From: Anoplopoma fimbria | Taxonomy: Eukaryota; Chordata; Actinopteri; Perciformes; Anoplopomatidae | Direction: 5' to 3' | DNA: 64,000 nucleotides | NCBI RefSeq assembly: GCF_027596085.1 | Contig: NC_072450.1 | Coordinates: forward strand, 3,790,236-3,854,235 | In this document: piece by piece, positions 33,772 to 43,800 of the stretch | Layout: each line of letters begins with the position of its first letter | Position numbering within the stretch: the first letter of the stretch is position 1 | Made by a program: the position numbers and the translations under genes | Notes under the pieces: generated by a model | The model's input: the letters and a program-made list of their open reading frames with translations, nothing else | Databases searched by the model: none | What the model was told of the DNA's origin: nothing

Positions 33772-36700
33772 TTTCTCAGCACCAGCCGCCATCAGAGCGT
33801 CCAGCTCCTGAGTCCAGCCGAGAGCATCGACCAGGGTTTGAACGCCAGAGACCACGTCCCCGAGCTGCACGACGTCGTGAGGCCGGCGGCGCCAGGCGAA
33901 CGGACCCACCAGGTCCCTGTTGATGAGCAGACGGGGAACAGAGCCGCGCACAGCTCCGGCCAGACTGGCGAAGGGCTCCACCTGCAGAGCAAAGAGTCAA
34001 ACATCAGCCTGTTAAAGGATGTAGAATGTTTTTTAACCTTTTTTAAATACGTTTTCGGTGGTATTTTTGGTATTAAATAGAGTTTATATTGGAGATGCAG
34101 ACAGGAAACAGAGGTAGGACGTGCAACAAAAGGTCCAGGATCCAAAAAGAGACTCAGTGGTTATGTGATGCTGTTATGAGCCCTTCACTCACTAACAGCT
34201 TCAGTTGTTTTAGGAAAGACTCCAAATATATTAACAATAAAACATCAAGAGTAACTTCAACCAAGAACCTTGAGTGTGAGGTGACAGATCCTGATCCAGC
34301 TGCTTTAAACTATTAATATAAAGTGGATTTTATAAATAATCTGTGCAATCCTAACAATCATTCTGTCTGTTTGTATAATATTTTAGTTATTGTTGATTTC
34401 AACATTTTACTTATTTATTAATTATTCTTTACTGTGTGATTACTTATTTATAATACTTGTTTTTTTACTTATGTCTCTTGTTTGTACTATCTACTCTGCT
34501 GCTGTAATCCTGCAAATTTCCCCGCTGTGGGACTAATAAAGGATTATCTTATCTTATCTCTTATCTTATTTTTACAATGTCAGCTAACAACAAGTATTTA
34601 GTTGGATTTTCATATCAAAACCTCATACATTTTGCTGGAAAATGAGAATATTTGCTGTGTATACTTCATTCTGCACCTGTTAAAAACAGATAAAGACTTT
34701 TACTTTTACTTCTATTGCAAAACAAGATGGTTTTATATTGGTGGCTGCTGGAATTCCTTGATTTAAAAAAAAAAATCCTAGTGGCTAGTAGTTAATATTT
34801 CATAGCAATTTCTCCCAAAGTTTCCCATCAGCCTCTTCACTGTAAACTATTTAATTAAGGCATAAACATAATCTTCAAAGAAAGAAAAGTCCATGTTCCA
34901 GTCTTAAAGACATCCCTCCTCATGTTATCTCTCACCCTAAATGCTGGTTCAGCTGGAAAAACATCAGATTACAGGGACATGATGTGGTTTGAAGCCGGTG
35001 ACGCTCACCTCCAGGGACGTTCCCATGACGATCAGCAGGTCGGCCAGTGGGAAGTCAGTGAGGTACTTGAAGAAGTGACGAGGAAGCTCCTCCCCGAAGA
35101 ACACGATGTCAGGCTTCACCACGCCTTTACAGGTGGGACACTTTGGGACCGTCCCGCTCATCACATCAGACTGATGAGACATGCAAACAAGATGGAACAT
35201 TAATATTAATAATATTTTAAAAATATATTGCAGTCTAAAATCACCAGAGTCTGAAGTGATATCTGAAATGTTAGCTGTCTTTTAATCACAGATTCAAGCA
35301 GTTCTTAATGATACAACTGTATAAAGGATACTCAGATTTGACAATTTGTAGACAGCAAATGTTAGTAATTTATATTTAAATAAATGACTGAATGGTTTAT
35401 TGTCTAATTAAAATTGTCAATTAGTTTACTGTTAATTAACTATCCAATTTATTGAACATTGAAAAAGCTTATGTGATGTGGAAATATGGCCTAAAGGACA
35501 TCTATTTTAGGATGAAGTGGTACATTTTCGAGATACCATAAAGTCTTATTGTACATAGAAACAAAACCTTCTGGGACTTTGAAAAAAAAGTGCAGAAGTT
35601 ATTGGCAGTGTCTATAAAGCTAGCAATCTACAGGTAACATACAAATACAATCTTTCACTTTGGGGAATATGCTTAAAAAGGGACAGTTTACCCCAAAATC
35701 CTAAATAAATGTTTTTCCTCTTACCTGTAGTGATATTTTTCCATCAAGATTGTTTCGGTGTGAGTTGTCGGGTGTTGGAGTTATTGGCTGCAAAGACGTC
35801 TGTCTTTTATCTGTCTTTTTAATTTATAAAACTGGTCACTACAAGGTCTGTGGATCATCTTAACTAACCGGGTCATGATTTCTTGATAAGGACATTACTG
35901 TTGAGTTTTCCAAATATGTTTTTTTGCCGCTTTGAGCACCAGAAGCAGAGTGCCATATATTCCCGTTATATCGGAGAGAAGGCAGATACCTTTACAAAAC
36001 CAGGCAACTCACACCAAAACAATCTAGACTGATTAAGCACTACAGGTAAGAGGAGAAATATGTATTTTTGATTTTGGGGTGAACTGTCCCTTTAATGTTC
36101 ACAGTGGCTAAAAACAGACCTGATAAACCATATTTTAAATATTCTGGTAAATGTTGGGGGTTGGTTAAATGTGTATATATCGTGTTTTGGGTTCTGACTC
36201 ACTCGTAGCTCCTCTCCCTCGTAGTTCCTCAGGCAGACTGTGCAGGTGGCCGTGGCAAATGTACCGTGAGCCTCCACCAACATCTCTGGAGGAATCCCTG
36301 CCACTTAAGTCACAAGGAAACAAGCACGGTGGCATAAAATGGAAGTACGTGTATCTCAATGATGTGTAGTAGTATCTGGAAGCAAAGAATATAAATACAT
36401 ACGTCTTTCCAGGCCGTCGATGTTCTGCGTGTACATCCTGAGAAGCTGACTCTTCTTGTGAAGCAGTCGCACAAAATAATGGGTCAGGTTGGGCTGATAA
36501 TTGCCCGGATAGAGCTCTTTGGCCAGGGCGAAGAAGGGATTTGGGTTCTGGTGGAAAAAGCTGAGCTCGAATATGGCCTCGGCGTAGGGCAGGTCGTACT
36601 GCTGCAGGTTGTCATAGAGACCACTGCCTGGAGACCTGTGAGGTGTGAATCAGCTGAATACACCTGATACATACAGGAGGTTTACAGAAATACTAGAATG

Positions 36701-38350
36701 AATATCACTTCTACAGTTTTACCTGAAATCTGGGATGCCACTAGGCGTGCTGATCCCGGCTCCGGCCATCACCACCACCCTCTTGTACCGCTGCTCTCTG
36801 ATGTTCTTGGCGATGTCCTCCAGGGTCTGCTGCTCCTCGGCTGAACCGCCACCGCGGGAGAAAAACCCTCGAGTCCCATTCCACCAGGGAAGGCCTGTTT
36901 GTCTGCGAAGAAGAAAAACAAGGATGAAGGAGTTTGTTAAAATACATTTGTTGGTCTGCATGAACTCCAACACAGATGCACATAAATATGAGATTAAGCA
37001 GAAGGATCACAGTCCATCATGGGCAGTTTGGTTCTATACACATGTAACTTAGAGGTAACATCACATAAACATCCAGTATCTCATTGTTTCTGTACTCCAA
37101 TAAAGATATGTCAAGTATTGTGCTCTACGTACTCATTTACTTTATTTTGTGTGCATAATTATAGGTGAAGAAATGACTGCTCTTCTCGTTTAAAGTATAA
37201 GTCTATTGATAGAAGAGTAATTGGCAACTATTTTAATAATCGTCTTGATGCATTTTTAAAGAAAGTAATGAAATTATTATCTTTTTGCAGCTTCTGAATT
37301 GTAAATATTATCTGGTTTCCTTTGTCTTCTACAATATTAAAACAAATATTTTTGGATAGAAAACAAAACTTTTGAGGAGGTCACTTGAGGCCATTTTTGA
37401 GCAATTTTAACAAATCTTAACAATTGAATGGTTCCAGTTTCTCAAATGTGACAATGCTTTTCCTTGTCATATAAATAATCAATTGTATATTTTTGGGTTT
37501 TGGACTGATGGACAAAACAAGACATTTGAAGACGCCTTCATGGCTCATGTTGACATTATGTATAGACCAAACGGTTAATTGATTATTCAAGAAATGTATA
37601 ACTTTTCATGAGCTGTAAAAACACAGCTCTGTTTAAGATAAATAGTTTATTTAGTTTAAGAATAGGGGGAATATCCCATTAAATGGGGCGGCTGTGGCAT
37701 AGTGGAGAGCAAGGTAGTTCTCCAATCAGAGGTTCGATACCCGGCTTCAGCAGTCGATGTGTCCTTGGGCAAGACACTTAACCCCAAGTTGCTCCTGAAG
37801 GCTTGCCATCGGTGTGGACTGGATGATGAATGTTAGTTAGAGTCTGATGGTGGCACCTTGATGGTAGCCTGTCATCAGTGTGTGAATGGGTGAATGATAT
37901 GTAAAATACTACTGATTGTAAGTCGCTTTGGAGAAAAGCATCTGCTAAATGACTGTAATGTAATGTAATGTAAATAAAGGAACATGCATGAGATGCATTG
38001 GAGTAGAAGTATAAAGTTGCATAAAATAAAAGTACCTTGATTACTATAGTACAGTACTTTAGTAAATGTACTTAGTTACATTGCACCACTGCAGTATGGT
38101 GAGGTTTGTGTCACTGAGGGTGGAGGTATACCTGCACAGAGCTGCACCTGCACCTGGACTCCAACTCCTTTGACTCAAAAGACCTATAAAAAAGAGCAAA
38201 ACTCACAATTATCACTAATTCTTATTTAATCATAATGTCATTATCTGTGTACTGACCTTTTGCATTGAGAGTCCTGCTTGTTCTGGAGCACAGGTACAAA
38301 CAACAGAGCCTGACAGGTGACAACAGAGAAGAACTCACTAAAGAGGCCAT
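33293..38350 (-). CDS. sirt3: Mitochondrial NAD-dependent deacylase sirtuin-3, 8 coding exons, 351 aa
   Basis: Removes acetyl groups from lysines of mitochondrial enzymes, using NAD+. Exons in coding order: 38350-38257, 38183-38132, 36902-36723, 36635-36403, 36303-36203, 35170-35009, 33981-33772, 33316-33293; all borders GT-AG, phases consistent, 1056 nt. Residues 1-49 have many Ser, Arg, Leu and Cys and no acidic residue, as in a mitochondrial presequence. The Rossmann core has [20 protein letters not shown] (96-115), TQNID (178-182), the catalytic H199 in VEAHGTF, zinc cysteines C207, C210, C231 and C234, [11 protein letters not shown] (237-247) and GTSLEVEPFASL. The wording matches SIRT3 rather than SIRT2. 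The start and exons 1-2 are inferred from phase and splice sites; the terminal 24-nt exon (SATKTEE, stop) likewise. Human SIRT3 is 399 aa, with a longer N-terminus. Head to head with psmd13. Confidence 0.94.
33732..33770. repeat. (CA)n microsatellite at the sirt3 exon 7 donor
   Basis: On the minus strand exon 7 ends ...GAGAAA and the intron starts GTGAGTGTGTGTG; the GT repeat begins within the donor consensus itself. Confidence 0.95.
34395..34570 (+). mobile_element. Retroelement 3' tail fragment, plus strand (sirt3 intron 6)
   Basis: Contains 'ATCCTGCAAATTTCCCCGCT' and 'GTGGGACTAATAAAGGATTA' followed by (TCTTA)n repeats as a tail. Homologous in inverse orientation to 20826-21000; its end is also embedded in the promoter array at 38.57-39.24 kb. 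Confidence 0.78.
35673..36095. mobile_element. TTAA-flanked inverted-repeat element (MITE) in sirt3 intron 5
   Basis: Ends are long imperfect inverted repeats: left 'AAGGGACAGTTTACCCCAAA', right 'TTGGGGTGAACTGTCCCTTT'. Inner parts also pair (CTCTTACCTGTAGTG with CACTACAGGTAAGAG). Both sides carry TTAA (35673-35676 and 36092-36095), the target of piggyBac and Kolobok-type transposases. About 415 bp, no ORF. Confidence 0.78.
37684..37975 (+). mobile_element. Full-length tRNA-derived SINE with LINE-type tail (sirt3 intron 2)
   Basis: The head has a Pol III A box (TGGCATAGTGG, 37695-37705) and a perfect B box (GGTTCGATACC, 37731-37741), 25 bp apart. The body follows, then a 3' end 'AGTCGCTTTGGAGAAAAGCA' and TCTGCTAAATGACTGTAATG, with (TAATG)n at the extreme end. 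That 3' end is the reverse complement of the LINE tail at 22087-22135. A truncated copy lies at 17251-17400. Confidence 0.9.
38257..38350 (-). CDS. sirt3: sirt3 coding exon 1 (mitochondrial presequence, inferred)
   Basis: The ATG is the complement of 38348-38350; 31 codons plus one base. The peptide begins [20 protein letters not shown] and continues with [10 protein letters not shown]: positively charged, no Asp or Glu. Donor GTCAGTA at 38256. Start chosen because the frame reaches exon 2 and exon 3 in the required phases. Confidence 0.78.
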
Positions 38351-39391
38351 AACAGAGCTTTGACTAAACCACGCCTACTTTATTACCCATCATCCTTTGC
38401 GGCCCGGAAGCAGATCCACAACACGGCAGAATCTTTTATTTTATTTTTATTTTTTCAATAACTTTATTGAGATATTTGTTCATACATATTAAACACAGAC
38501 ACATACAAACAGAAAACAAAAATTTTTTTAATTAATTTTACACCAGGGAATCTAAAAAATGTCTAACGTCTAACTTTAGACACGCTACTTCATTTCCCAT
38601 CATCCTTTGCGCCCGGCAGCAGCACCACGACACGACAGGCTGCTTTACGTTAGCTAGAGACTCATCAGAACACGAATATTAAACATTTAAATTGAATATT
38701 AAACATTTAAAAACATGTAAATTTCCCCGCTGCGGGACTAATAAAGGATAATCTTATTTTATTTATTATTATTATTATTATTATTATCAGAATCTAACAT
38801 CTAACTTTAGACACGCTACTTCATTTCCCATCATCCTTTGCGCCCGGCAGCAGCGCCACGACACGACAGGCTGCTTTACGTTAGCTAGAGACTCATCAGA
38901 ACTCGAATATTAAACATTTAAATTGAATATTAAACATTTAAAAAAAAAATTTCCCGCTGCGGGACTAATACAGGATTATTTTATTTTATCTTATTTTATT
39001 TATTATTATTATTATCAGAGTCTAACTTTAGACACGCTACTTCATTTCCCATCATCCTTTGCGCCCGGCAGCAGAGCCACGACAGGCTGCTTTACGTTAG
39101 CTAGAGACTCATCAGAACACGAATATTAAACATTTAAATTTAATATAAAACATTTTTAAAAAATGTAAATGTGCCCACTGCGGGACTAATAAAGAATTAT
39201 CTTATTTTATTTATTATTATTATTATCAGAATCAGACTCTAACTTTAGACACGCCCACTTTATTTCCCATCATCCTTTGCGCCCGGCAGCAGCTTCACGA
39301 CACGACAGGCTGCTTTACGTTAGCTAGAGACTCATCAGAACTCACCAGAACACGAATATTTAAACATTAAACTACAGTTTTCTCCGCCACA
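38351..39391. promoter_or_regulatory. Shared head-to-head promoter region of sirt3 and psmd13
   Basis: The two start codons are 1041 bp apart on opposite strands. No TATA box. A box reading CCCATCATCCTTTGCG with a following CCCGG-AGCAG occurs at about 38388 (close to the sirt3 ATG), in the tandem units, and at about 39268 (close to the psmd13 ATG). It resembles the ZNF143/THAP11-type promoter word (TTCCCA-ATGC), though the match is partial. The gene pair is also head-to-head in mammals. Confidence 0.7.
38571..39370. repeat. Tandem ~220-bp promoter repeat, about 4 units
   Basis: Units start at 38571, 38802, 39023 and 39240 (marker TAACTTTAGACACGC), giving periods of 231, 221 and 217 bp. Each full unit has the TTTCCCATCATCCTTTGCG box, 'GGCTGCTTTACGTTAGCTAG', an AATATTAAACATTTAAA stretch, the retroelement end 'GCGGGACTAATAAAGGATAA' and an (ATT)n run. 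The last unit runs straight into the psmd13 5' UTR. A diverged half-unit lies at 38370-38430 beside sirt3. Confidence 0.93.
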
Positions 39392-39991
39392 ATGAGAGAT
39401 GTTAGCGGGTTCCTCAAGCAGCAGCAGAGCAACAGCACCACTCCAGAGATGGCGACGGAGTGGCACACGATGGAGGATTTCCACAACAAAAGGTTAAGAG
39501 GAAAAAGTCAGCTAAGCTAAGCTAGGCTAGGCTAGGCTAGGCTAGCTGACGTTAGCTCGCCCATTCATTGTGAATGCAAGCTGAGTCATGCGCGGAGCTA
39601 GCGTTAGCCGATGCTAGCAGCAAGTTTCCTCTCAGAGATCAGAGCGGAGACTTGACTTTTTAAACATTTAAATAACAATATTAATAGAATGTATCGTGTT
39701 TAATGTGTGAACTAAACGTAAACAATGGAGGCCAGTGGGAGAGAAGGGCTGTCACGTGTTTCTCTGAGATGTTTGTTAGCTTGAATGCTATGTAGCAGCA
39801 GCAGCCCACAGACAGTGATGGGATACAATAAGTTCAGTGTTGTGTTTGTGCATGTAAACATGGATGTTAAAGGGTTGTTTACTCTGAAATATAAAAGTTT
39901 ATCATATGTTATCTGTGTTCAAAAACAATCCAATAACACCAGAGTATTATAAATACTAAACTATATAATACACAGATGTTTGACCACCTTT

Positions 39992-40058
<67 letters not shown>

Positions 40059-40846
40059 ATGTAATATATATGTAACTTTATTTATATAGCACCTTTTAAA
40101 AACAAGGTTTACTAAGTGCAGCAATAGAAGAAACATTAAGAACAATCATTAGGATAAAACTAAACTAAGAAACAAAATGAATTAACAAGTGACAATCAAA
40201 TAAATAGGTTAACATAAAATAGTAAACGAATATAAGAAAAAAGTCTAAGATCAGAGCGGAGACTTGACCTTTTAAACATTTAAATAACAATATTAATAGA
40301 ATGTATCGTGTTTAATATGTGAACTAAATATAAACAATGGAGGCCAGTGGGAGAGAAGGGTTGTCACGTGTTTCTCTGACAGTGATGGAAAGTCATAAAG
40401 TTCAGTGTTGTTTGTGCATGTAAACATGGATGTTAAAGGGTTGTTTACTCTGTGAAATATAAAAGTTTATCATATGTTATCTGTGTTCAAAAACAAATGA
40501 AACAATCCAATAACACCACAGTATTATAAATACTAAACTATATAATACACAGATGTTTGACCACCTTTAGGGTGTGTGTGTATATATATATAATATATAA
40601 CTTTATTTATATATATATTTAAAAACAAAAGTAACTTTATTTAACAGTGCAATAGAAGAAACATTAAGAACAATCATTAGGATTAAACTAAACTAAGAAA
40701 CAAAATGAAATAACAAGTGACAATCAAATAAACGAACAAAATAAATAAAATCAAGTGAAATAGGTTAACATAAAATAGTAAACGAATATAAGAAAAAAGT
40801 CTAAAACGAAATATTTAAACGACGACATCACATAAAAGCCATTCTG

Positions 40847-40889
<43 letters not shown>

Positions 40890-43800
40890 TGGATGAAGTA
40901 TTCAGATACTGTAAACACACTTACTTACAATCTAAAGTCATGCATTGGAAATGTAAGATATGAGCATAATCAGGAACATGTACATGAAGTATTACAAGTA
41001 TAAAAACAACCCCTATGACTGTTGTATTCTTATATAGTTTATCATAAGACAGTGGTTCTCAAATGGGGGTACGTGAGATTTTTACAAAATATATTTAAAA
41101 TTAGCATCCATTCAAAAATCCTTTAAAAATAGTTATTTAATAAATATTCGATAAAATAAAAGTGTAAGTTCATAAACTGAATTCAATGCAACAATGCAAT
41201 CTTCAGTGTTGACAGTTTAATAAATCAGACACTGATGGCAGAGCGCTGTGTATTACTTCTTTTTTTCAACCAAAAATGCTTTGCGCTGGTTAGGGGGTAC
41301 TTGGCTGAAAAAATATTTCACAGGGGGAACATCACTGAAAAAAGGTTGAGAACCACTGTCATTAGATTATGAATACATGAGCAGTAATGTAAAAGCAGGA
41401 TTCTCCTGATACATAACCAATGGTATCATTATGGAAAGGAAAAGCAGCAAATCTTTACATTTGTGTATTTGGAACCTTTTAAATGTTTTTACATGAAAAA
41501 TAACTAAACTATGATCAAAATAGTTGCTATATTTCTGTCAATTGACTAATTGATTAATAGCTAATAGTTCCAGCTGTACTTGTATAAACTTTTAGGGAGT
41601 TTAGTTTATAACCACATCATTTGTCAACATTTTATAAACTCATGTGTCTTTTCTTAATTTGTAACTAAAGCTGTCAGATCAATGAAGTGGAATGTAAAAA
41701 TACAAAAGTTCCCTCTGAGACCTGAATCATCATTAGTCACTCACCATTAGTTTTTATTCGCTGAATGGAGATTGCACGTGTGGTATCTAGATATAACAAA
41801 TGATACTAAGTCAGTTTCCTATGTATCTGAAAGTGCTTGTTAGTTTATTTAAAAACTACAACGTGTCTTTGGATGTTGTGTTCATATTCACAAACTGTTT
41901 TATTTTGTATGGACAGATTGTGGCATCAGTTGACTCTCAGGCTGACAGACTTTGTTAAAGATCCTTGCTTCAAAACAGGAGATGGCCTCATACAGGTAAA
42001 CACACCACAGTCACACTTGTTATGCTTCACTGTGAGGAAGATCCAATACACACAACCTTAAATGAGTATGCACCCATTTCATATCCTGTGTTTAATGTAA
42101 CCTTTTAAGGGGAATTCATAAAGTTATTGCATCCAAGATTCTTTTTATGAAAGAAAGGCTATTTTTAATTCAGTCAGAAATCACATTGAGCATTCCATCA
42201 CATTCCATAATATGTACCAATACAGAAATGCACATAACATCTAGAAATGTATACACTTGCCTCATTACATTACATTACAGTCATTTAGCAGACGCTTTTA
42301 TCCAAAGCGACTTAGAGGAAGTTCACTCTAAGGAGGAATTTTAACCCTAAATCATGTCATATTTCAAATACTACTCCGGGCCACCTTAACGAAATGAGCA
42401 TTTTGATGTTTTCTGTGATCTGACGGCTCCTTCTCTTTCTTTAAAGCTCTATGACAACTTCATCAGCGACTTTGAACACAGGTGAGCTAAACAGTCTAAC
42501 CTCGTTACACCTGCCGGCTCAGCACTTGTTTCTAGTTTGATGCTGATTTTATTTATTTTGTTCCCTCATTAGAATCAACCCATTGTCCCTCATGGAGATT
42601 ATACTGTACGTTGCCAGACAGATGAAAGGTGAGAACAACAACATTCAGCACAAAATATATCTCCGAGCAGAATACAAGTTTTAGTATTTACAAAAATGTT
42701 TTCTTTTTTCCAGATCCCAAAGATGCCATCACTTTTCTTGAGAAGACCAAGGAAAAGGTAGGTTGACAGATACAACACAGCTTTTTAAATATACACTTAA
42801 TTGCCACATTAATGGCACCTAACCAAAGCGAATGTAGTCTTAATACAACAGACCCTTTTTAAATGAATCCTTTAAGGTTCAGTTTAAATCTAAACTGTTA
42901 TAGAGAGGTGTTTTATTAAGTTTTGTGGTCTTTTTGAAGGCTGCTGTTTCTGGTGCTGTTGAATTGCGTTACACTGAGAGCTGTCTTCAATATTCTATCC
43001 TTCCCACTTAACTAAACTAAATACCAGAAACCTCTCCTCTGCATGAAGCAAAACAATTCAACAGCACCACAAACTACATCCTCCAAAAATGACCAATAGC
43101 TCTCTGAAGCTAAACACAAACTGAACATCATAACCTTCATAAAAGGAGGATTTGTTGCAGCTAATAAACTGTATTTTTGATCAAACGTGTCTCTTTCTTG
43201 TTCAGGTGAAAAGCTGCGATGAAGCCCTCATTCTCTGCAAGACTTCTATCGGCAAACTTAAACTGGAGATCAACGATCTTCCTGCCACAAAGGTAAACGC
43301 TCATTTCCTTTTATTTATTTTAATCAAGCAGCTGACGCAAAACGTGTCTCGCACCTCGTTCCGATTTTTCACATTTCGAACGTCAAGCTGCAGGTGACGT
43401 TCACACGGGATGTGTCGTACTTTCTAACTGAAATAGCTAAATTCTAATTAAGCAGCTAAAAGGACAAAATACCATTTTGAGGCAGAATAACTTAACCTGT
43501 TAAAACACGTTACACTTCTAAATAAAGGGAGTTAAAACAAGCAGAAACAGCCTGTGTTTCAAAAAGCTTTAACACTATGAAATGAGAAGAAATACGATCC
43601 ATAATAAACACGTATTCCCCCTCTTGTCACTTCCAGAAACTGATTGAAGAAGTAGAGGAAATGTTGAATAACTTGCCCGGTGTGACGTCGGTCCACGGCC
43701 GGTTCTACGACCTCTCCAGCAAATATTATCGCATCATCGGGAACCACGCCTCCTACTACAAGGACGCTCTGCGCTACCTCGGATGTGTGGACATTAAAGA

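Noticed and set aside
37684..37760. A tRNA gene, from good A and B boxes
   Set aside because: No acceptor stem or anticodon arm of a functional tRNA, and it continues into a SINE body with a LINE tail.
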